In this document: positions 4,803 through 8,480 of the stretch, piece by piece
Numbering within the stretch: the stretch's first letter is position 1
How the letters are laid out: each line of letters begins with the position of its first letter
NCBI GenBank assembly: GCA_050943225.1
Contig: JBMNOT010000084.1
Span: 1 to 8,480, forward strand
Length of the DNA stretch: 8,480 nt
Reading direction: 5' to 3'
From: SZUA-584 sp050943225
Lineage (GTDB): Bacteria > Bacillota > Clostridia > Christensenellales > SZUA-584
The notes under the pieces: model-generated
Told to the model about the DNA's origin: nothing
Seen by the model: the letters and a program-made list of their open reading frames with translations, nothing else
The model's database searches: none
Made by a program: the position numbers and the translations under genes

Positions 4803-6527
4803 TTATCCGAACCGCTTGACGTTCGCTTTCTTGACCGCTTCCACGATGCGCTGTATCGCCTCGTCAACGGTCAGCTCCTCCGCCTTGCCTGCACGGCGCT
4901 GCTTGTATTCCACCACGCCTTCCGCAGCCTGCCGGCCCACGTTGATGCGGTGCGGTATGCCGATCAGGTCTGCGTCCTTAAACTTCACGCCGGCGCGCTC
5001 GTCGCGGTCGTCAATCAGCGTCTCGATGCCCGCTTCGCAGAGTTTTTGGTAAACTTGCTCAGCCAATTCCCTCTGCGCGTCGTTGGCGATGGACACCGGC
5101 ACCACGATCGCGCTGTAAGGCGCCACGCTGTCCGGCCAGATGATGCCGTCTTCGTCCTGCGATTGCTCTATGATCGCCTGCATCGTGCGGTTGAGGCCGA
5201 TACCGTAGCTGCCCATCACGCACGGCTTCTGCTGCGCGTCCTGGTCCAGATACATGCACCCCATCGCCACGCTGTATTTGGTCCCCAGCTTGAATATATG
5301 GCCCACCTCAATGGTCTTGGCAAGCTCTGCCTTTGCACCGCACACCGGGCAGGGGTCGCCGTGCTCAATCAGGCGGATGTCCGCCACATCGTCCGCCGTG
5401 AAGTCGCGGCCGTAGTTGATATTGATGAAGTGGTAATCCGTCTCGTTCGCGCCTACCAGGAAGTTGCTCATCAGCGGCACTTCCTTGTCGGCGATGATGC
5501 GCTTGACCTTTTTGAGGCCGATGGGCCCCGCAAAGCCGACCTCCGCGCCCGTCGCTTCGCGCACGTCCGCCGGGCTCGCGAGATCGAGGTTGGTGCACTT
5601 CAGGAAGTTCTTGAGCTTGGTCTCGTTGATCTCCCGGTCGCCCCTAATCATCGCAGCGACAATCTCGCCGTCCGCCACATACAGCAGCGTCTTGGCGAAT
5701 TTTTCCGCCGTCAGGCCGAAAAAGCCCACCAGCTCCGCGATGGTTCCCACATTGGGCGTGTGCACCTTCTCCACTGCCTTCATTTCTTCCTCCGCAGTCG
5801 CCACAGGGTCCGGACAGGCCGCCAGTTCGGCGTTGGCTGCATAGCCGCACGTCGGGCAGGATATGATGGTGTCGTCGCCGATGTCGGATTTCACCATAAA
5901 CTCCTGCGAGCCGGAGCCGCCCATCGCGCCGGTATCCGCCTGCACGACCACATAATTAAGGCCGCACCGGTCGAACACCTTGCAGTATGCGTCGTACATC
6001 TTGTCATACGACTCATCCAAGCCAGCCTCGTCCACGTCGAACGAATAGGCGTCCTTCATCACGAACTCGCGGCAGCGAATCATGCCGAAGCGCGGCCGCC
6101 GCTCGTCGCGATATTTGGTCTGTATCTGATAAACCGTCCGCGGCATGGCTTTGTACGACTGCAACTCCTGGCGCAGCACATGCGCGAATATCTCCTCATG
6201 CGTGGGCCCCAGGCAAAAATCGCGGCCGTTGCGGTCTTTGAACTTGACCATCTCGGTACCAAACACGTCCCACCGGCCCGACTGCTGGTAATATTCCGCC
6301 GGCAGAAACGCGGACATGACAAGCTCCTGCGCACCCGCCGCGTCCATCTCCTCACGGATAATATTCTCAATTTTCTTAAATACCCTAAATCCCAGCGGCA
6401 TCAGCGCATACACGCCCGCCGCCAGACGGCGGATCATCCCCGCTTTCAGCAGCAGCACATGACTTTCCGCCTCAGCTTCTGAAGGCACTTCTCTCTGTGT
6501 CGAGAAGAGTAGCTGTGACATTCTCAT
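4803..6527 (-). CDS. proS: Prolyl-tRNA synthetase, bacterial type
   Basis: A 574-residue class II aminoacyl-tRNA synthetase that charges tRNA-Pro in the cytoplasm. It has the N-terminal 'REVPSEAE' region, the GPTHEE loop (about 107-112), motif 2 around residues 138-163 (YRDE ... RPRFG ... REFVMKDAYSF) and motif 3 GSYGIGLNR (439-447). The C-terminal anticodon-binding domain starts at about 468. Between motifs 2 and 3 lies the inserted YbaK-like editing domain (about 222-396) that hydrolyses Ala-tRNA-Pro. CxxC pairs occur at Cys224/Cys227 (CPTCGYAAN) and Cys393/Cys396 (CPVCG), a possible zinc site. Length matches the bacterial ProS type. Start choice: the longest frame opens with TTG at 6531-6533, only 4 nt from the AAGGAG ribosome site, whereas ATG at 6525-6527 is 10 nt away and gives the usual family N-terminus (MRMSQLL). 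No T-box leader is seen. Confidence 0.98.
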   Translation of the reverse strand: MRMSQLLFSTQREVPSEAEAESHVLLLKAGMIRRLAAGVYALMPLGFRVFKKIENIIREEMDAAGAQELVMSAFLPAEYYQQSGRWDVFGTEMVKFKDRNGRDFCLGPTHEEIFAHVLRQELQSYKAMPRTVYQIQTKYRDERRPRFGMIRCREFVMKDAYSFDVDEAGLDESYDKMYDAYCKVFDRCGLNYVVVQADTGAMGGSGSQEFMVKSDIGDDTIISCPTCGYAANAELAACPDPVATAEEEMKAVEKVHTPNVGTIAELVGFFGLTAEKFAKTLLYVADGEIVAAMIRGDREINETKLKNFLKCTNLDLASPADVREATGAEVGFAGPIGLKKVKRIIADKEVPLMSNFLVGANETDYHFININYGRDFTADDVADIRLIEHGDPCPVCGAKAELAKTIEVGHIFKLGTKYSVAMGCMYLDQDAQQKPCVMGSYGIGLNRTMQAIIEQSQDEDGIIWPDSVAPYSAIVVPVSIANDAQRELAEQVYQKLCEAGIETLIDDRDERAGVKFKDADLIGIPHRINVGRQAAEGVVEYKQRRAGKAEELTVDEAIQRIVEAVKKANVKRFG

Positions 6528-6537
6528 AAACAAAAAA

Positions 6538-6543
6538 CTCCTT
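6538..6543 (-). promoter_or_regulatory. Shine-Dalgarno AAGGAG of proS
   Basis: AAGGAG on the minus strand lies 10 nt before the ATG at 6525-6527 and 4 nt before a TTG at 6531-6533, favouring the ATG. It forms the outer end of a 46-bp inverted repeat. Confidence 0.75.
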
Positions 6544-6583
6544 CAATCCTATATACTCGCAAAGTATATCACAATCGAAGGAG
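6538..6583. repeat. 46-bp imperfect inverted repeat over proS promoter and ribosome site
   Basis: On the plus strand CTCCTTC (6538-6544) is mirrored by GAAGGAG (6577-6583), and ATATACT (6551-6557) is mirrored by AGTATAT (6563-6569) around a 5-nt centre. Between the two paired blocks are short unmatched positions plus two more matches, about 16 of 20 paired in total. One arm contains the proS Shine-Dalgarno; the other lies in the promoter spacer, and the inner block includes the -10 box. Confidence 0.7.
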
Positions 6584-6591
6584 CTATACAA
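6563..6591 (-). promoter_or_regulatory. Predicted sigma-A promoter of proS
   Basis: On the minus strand TTGTAT (6586-6591) and TATACT (6563-6568) are 17 nt apart, and TGA precedes the -10, giving an extended -10. The start would be near 6556, leaving a leader of about 29 nt. The ABC transporter genes end 110 bp upstream on the same strand with no clear terminator, so some readthrough into proS is possible. Confidence 0.65.
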
Positions 6592-6700
6592 TAAAGTTGC
6601 GGCCCGCAGACTGATTTATAACCCCGATTTTAATGCGGCTTACGCTTTTTTGGGGCTGCGGCAGACGGTTTGCGCTGCTGATAACCGGCTTTGAGCCTTT

Positions 6701-7477
6701 TCACTTCATGATCGGCAGTATAAACGTCTGCCCGTCGGCTTCGAATATGTTCAGCTTCGTGCCGTACACCGATTCCAGCCGTTCGCGCGTCAGCACGTCC
6801 TCCGGCAGTCCCACGGCTGCCAGCGTACCCCCCTGCATCAGCACGATCTGGTCGCAATACGTGAGCGCAAGGTTTAAGTCGTGCAGCACGCATACCACCG
6901 ATATGCCGTGTTCTGCAGCCAGTCGCTTCACCGTGCTCATGATGTGCACCTGATGCCGAATATCCAGACCGGTTACCGGCTCGTCCAGCAGCATGATATC
7001 CGCCTGCTGGGCGAGCGCGCGCGCGAGTATCATCATCTGCCATTCGCCGCCCGACAGCTCCGTCACCAGCCGGTCCTTAAGATGCGCGATGCCCGCCTCT
7101 TTTAGCGCATTCATCGCGATCGCGTAATCCTCTTTGGTTTCGCCGCGCCAGCGCTTAAGGTGCGGGTTGCGGCCCGTCAGCACGATATCGCCCACGGTAA
7201 ACTCGTATTCCAGCGCCGCGTGCTGCTGGACCAGCGCCATCCGCCGGGCTGTCTCGCGCGCGGGCATAGTGGTCACGTCCCGCCCGCCCACGGTCACCCT
7301 GCCGGAATCCGGCTTGATATAGCCGGATATGCACTTGAGCAGCGTCGTCTTGCCCGAGCCGTTAGGGCCGATGATGCCGCAGAACCGCCCTGCCGGTATG
7401 TCAAAGCTTATGTTGCATAGCGCCAGCTGCGGCGGGTCGTACGCGTATATCACCTGCTGAACGGATATGTCGTTCAT
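6701..7477 (-). CDS. ABC importer ATPase, FecE/BtuD-type (iron-chelate or corrinoid uptake)
   Basis: A complete 258-residue nucleotide-binding subunit. Walker A is GPNGSGKT (37-44), the Q-loop glutamine is at 84-85, the signature LSGGE is at 141-145, Walker B IMLLDE is at 161-166 with catalytic Glu166, and the switch His199 lies in VLHDLNLA. The D-loop region reads GLD. The length and 'VLHDLNLALTYCD' segment are typical of FecE/FhuC/BtuD ATPases of the metal-chelate uptake family. It would hydrolyse ATP at the cytoplasmic face to drive import by the neighbouring permease. The ATG overlaps the permease stop codon (ATGA, 7474-7477), so the two are translationally coupled. The substrate (ferric siderophore, heme or cobalamin) cannot be told from the ATPase. 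Confidence 0.95.
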   Translation of the reverse strand: MNDISVQQVIYAYDPPQLALCNISFDIPAGRFCGIIGPNGSGKTTLLKCISGYIKPDSGRVTVGGRDVTTMPARETARRMALVQQHAALEYEFTVGDIVLTGRNPHLKRWRGETKEDYAIAMNALKEAGIAHLKDRLVTELSGGEWQMMILARALAQQADIMLLDEPVTGLDIRHQVHIMSTVKRLAAEHGISVVCVLHDLNLALTYCDQIVLMQGGTLAAVGLPEDVLTRERLESVYGTKLNIFEADGQTFILPIMK

Positions 7478-8480
7478 CGCTTCACCCGCCTTCCCCGGCG
7501 CAGCAGGAACAGGAAGAACGGCACGCCGATAATCGCGGTAATCACGCCCACGGGTATCTCCTGGTTATCCAGCACCAGCCGCGCCAAAGTATCCGCAATC
7601 AGCAGGAACACGCCGCCGCCGAAAAACGAGAGCGGCAGCAGCGCGCGATGGTCCGGCCCTATCACAAGCCGCAGCATGTGCGGCACGATAAGGCCCACGA
7701 AGCCGATGATGCCGGATACCGACACCGCCGACGCCGCCGCGACGGTGGTCAGCACAATCAGGCTGCGCCGCACGCGGCCCGCGTCCACGCCTAGGTGCCG
7801 CGCGGACTCGTCGCCCTGCAGCATGATGTTAAGGGCGCGCGCGAAGCACAGGCACAGCGCCGAAGCGATCAGCATCACAGGCACGGCGATAAACACCTTG
7901 TCCCACGACGCCGACGTAAAGCTGCCCATCGTCCACATCACGATGTGCTCCATCTTGTCTCGGAACATAATCATAAAACAGTACACCAGCGCGGTGCTCA
8001 GCGTGCTGACTGCGATGCCCGAAAGCAGCAGGGAAAACGTGGTCACCTTGCCGTTGGTGGAAGCCAGGCGGTACACCACCATTACCGCTGCCAGCGCGCC
8101 GATAAACGCAAACAGGCTCACCGCGCCAAAGCCCAGAAATGCCAGCGTCGAAGAAAACGCCAGCGCTATGGTGGCTCCCAAAGCCGCCCCGGCGCTGACG
8201 CCGATCACATACGAATCCGCCATCGGGTTTTTGAACATACCCTGCAGGCATGCGCCGGATATCGCCAGCGCACCGCCCGACACAAAGGCGAGTATCGCGC
8301 GCGGCAGTCGCAGATTGAAGAATATAAAATGCGTGCTCGCCTTGGCCGCCCCGGTTAACACATCCAGTAAATCTGCAAGGCTTACACCCGAGCTGCCGAA
8401 CAGGAACGCTGAAACAAACGCGGCAATGCCCAGCGGCAGCAGCACAGAGATCACCAGTCTTAGTTTTCCTGCGTGCGCCT
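7474..8480 (-). CDS. FecCD-type ABC importer permease (5' end beyond window)
   Basis: A polytopic permease of the FecCD/BtuC family, with about nine hydrophobic segments visible. Diagnostic stretches are 'LRLPRAILAFVSGGALAISG' followed by 'NPMADSYVIGVSAGA', the cytoplasmic coupling region 'GFVGLIVPHMLRLVIGPDHR' and the C-terminal 'IPVGVITAIIGVPFFLFLL'. It forms the membrane channel through which a chelate delivered by an extracytoplasmic binding protein passes. A GTG at 8452-8454 could be read as a start, giving 326 residues, but the same frame stays open to the window edge (AHAGKLRL precedes it), the GTG has only a weak ribosome site, and family members usually begin with such a basic stretch before helix 1. 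The true start is therefore probably beyond 8480 and the gene is listed as partial. The stop overlaps the ATPase start by 4 bp. Confidence 0.93.
   Translation of the reverse strand, partial: AHAGKLRLVISVLLPLGIAAFVSAFLFGSSGVSLADLLDVLTGAAKASTHFIFFNLRLPRAILAFVSGGALAISGACLQGMFKNPMADSYVIGVSAGAALGATIALAFSSTLAFLGFGAVSLFAFIGALAAVMVVYRLASTNGKVTTFSLLLSGIAVSTLSTALVYCFMIMFRDKMEHIVMWTMGSFTSASWDKVFIAVPVMLIASALCLCFARALNIMLQGDESARHLGVDAGRVRRSLIVLTTVAAASAVSVSGIIGFVGLIVPHMLRLVIGPDHRALLPLSFFGGGVFLLIADTLARLVLDNQEIPVGVITAIIGVPFFLFLLRRGRRVKR

Noticed and set aside
4950..6482. A 510-codon open frame on the plus strand opposite proS
   Set aside because: It is wholly antisense to an intact proS, rich in His/Arg/Val with no recognisable domain, and is a typical shadow of a GC-biased gene.
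6601..6700. A terminator or small gene between the ABC ATPase and proS
   Set aside because: Complementary patches are short with large loops, and no T-run follows on the minus strand. The open frame running through here is an out-of-frame shadow of the ATPase gene.
8452..8454. GTG as the real start of the FecCD permease
   Set aside because: The frame stays open to the window edge with a typical basic N-terminal stretch, and the ribosome site before the GTG is weak.

Overview
The window looks like a piece of chromosome from an endospore-forming Firmicute, probably class Clostridia, with a fairly GC-rich genome. The main evidence is a SpoIVFA/SpoIVFB pair (the sigma-K activation protease and its partner), purine-rich Shine-Dalgarno sequences, TG-extended -10 promoters and rho-independent terminators. 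I see no insertion sequence, prophage gene, CRISPR array, tRNA or rRNA. The window is ordinary core chromosome rather than an accessory island, and I cannot name the genus from sequence alone.

Layout: positions 3-2452 hold three minus-strand genes, transcribed right to left: spoIVFA-like, then spoIVFB-like 5 bp later, then a metallo-beta-lactamase-fold hydrolase that appears to have its own promoter in the 75-bp gap. A divergent intergenic region (2453-2741) carries a sigma-E-like promoter facing left and a sigma-A-like promoter facing right. The rightward gene (2742-4181) encodes a membrane-anchored cell-wall hydrolase with two peptidoglycan-binding repeats and an NlpC/P60 domain. It converges on a small two-helix zinc-ribbon membrane protein (4265-4669, minus), with a bidirectional terminator between them. 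Next come prolyl-tRNA synthetase (4803-6527, minus) with a clear terminator, then a 173-bp intergenic region holding its promoter and a large inverted repeat. Last are the ATPase and permease genes of a FecCD/BtuCD-type metal-chelate importer (6701 to the right edge, minus). These two overlap by 4 bp, and the permease runs off the window.

How the genes work together: SpoIVFA and SpoIVFB would form the outer-forespore-membrane complex in which the intramembrane protease SpoIVFB processes pro-sigma-K and SpoIVFA scaffolds and restrains it. The ATPase and permease would form the inner-membrane part of an ABC importer for a siderophore, heme or corrinoid; its binding protein would lie outside the window. 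The NlpC/P60 protein next to the sporulation pair could act in wall remodelling, but a sporulation role is only inferred from position.

No clearly new system is visible. The most interesting signals are a 46-bp imperfect inverted repeat spanning the proS promoter and ribosome binding site, the absence of a visible T-box leader on proS, a 12-bp perfect palindrome over the -35 region of the hydrolase promoter, and two genes whose Shine-Dalgarno sequence overlaps an in-frame upstream ATG within the same 11-bp motif.
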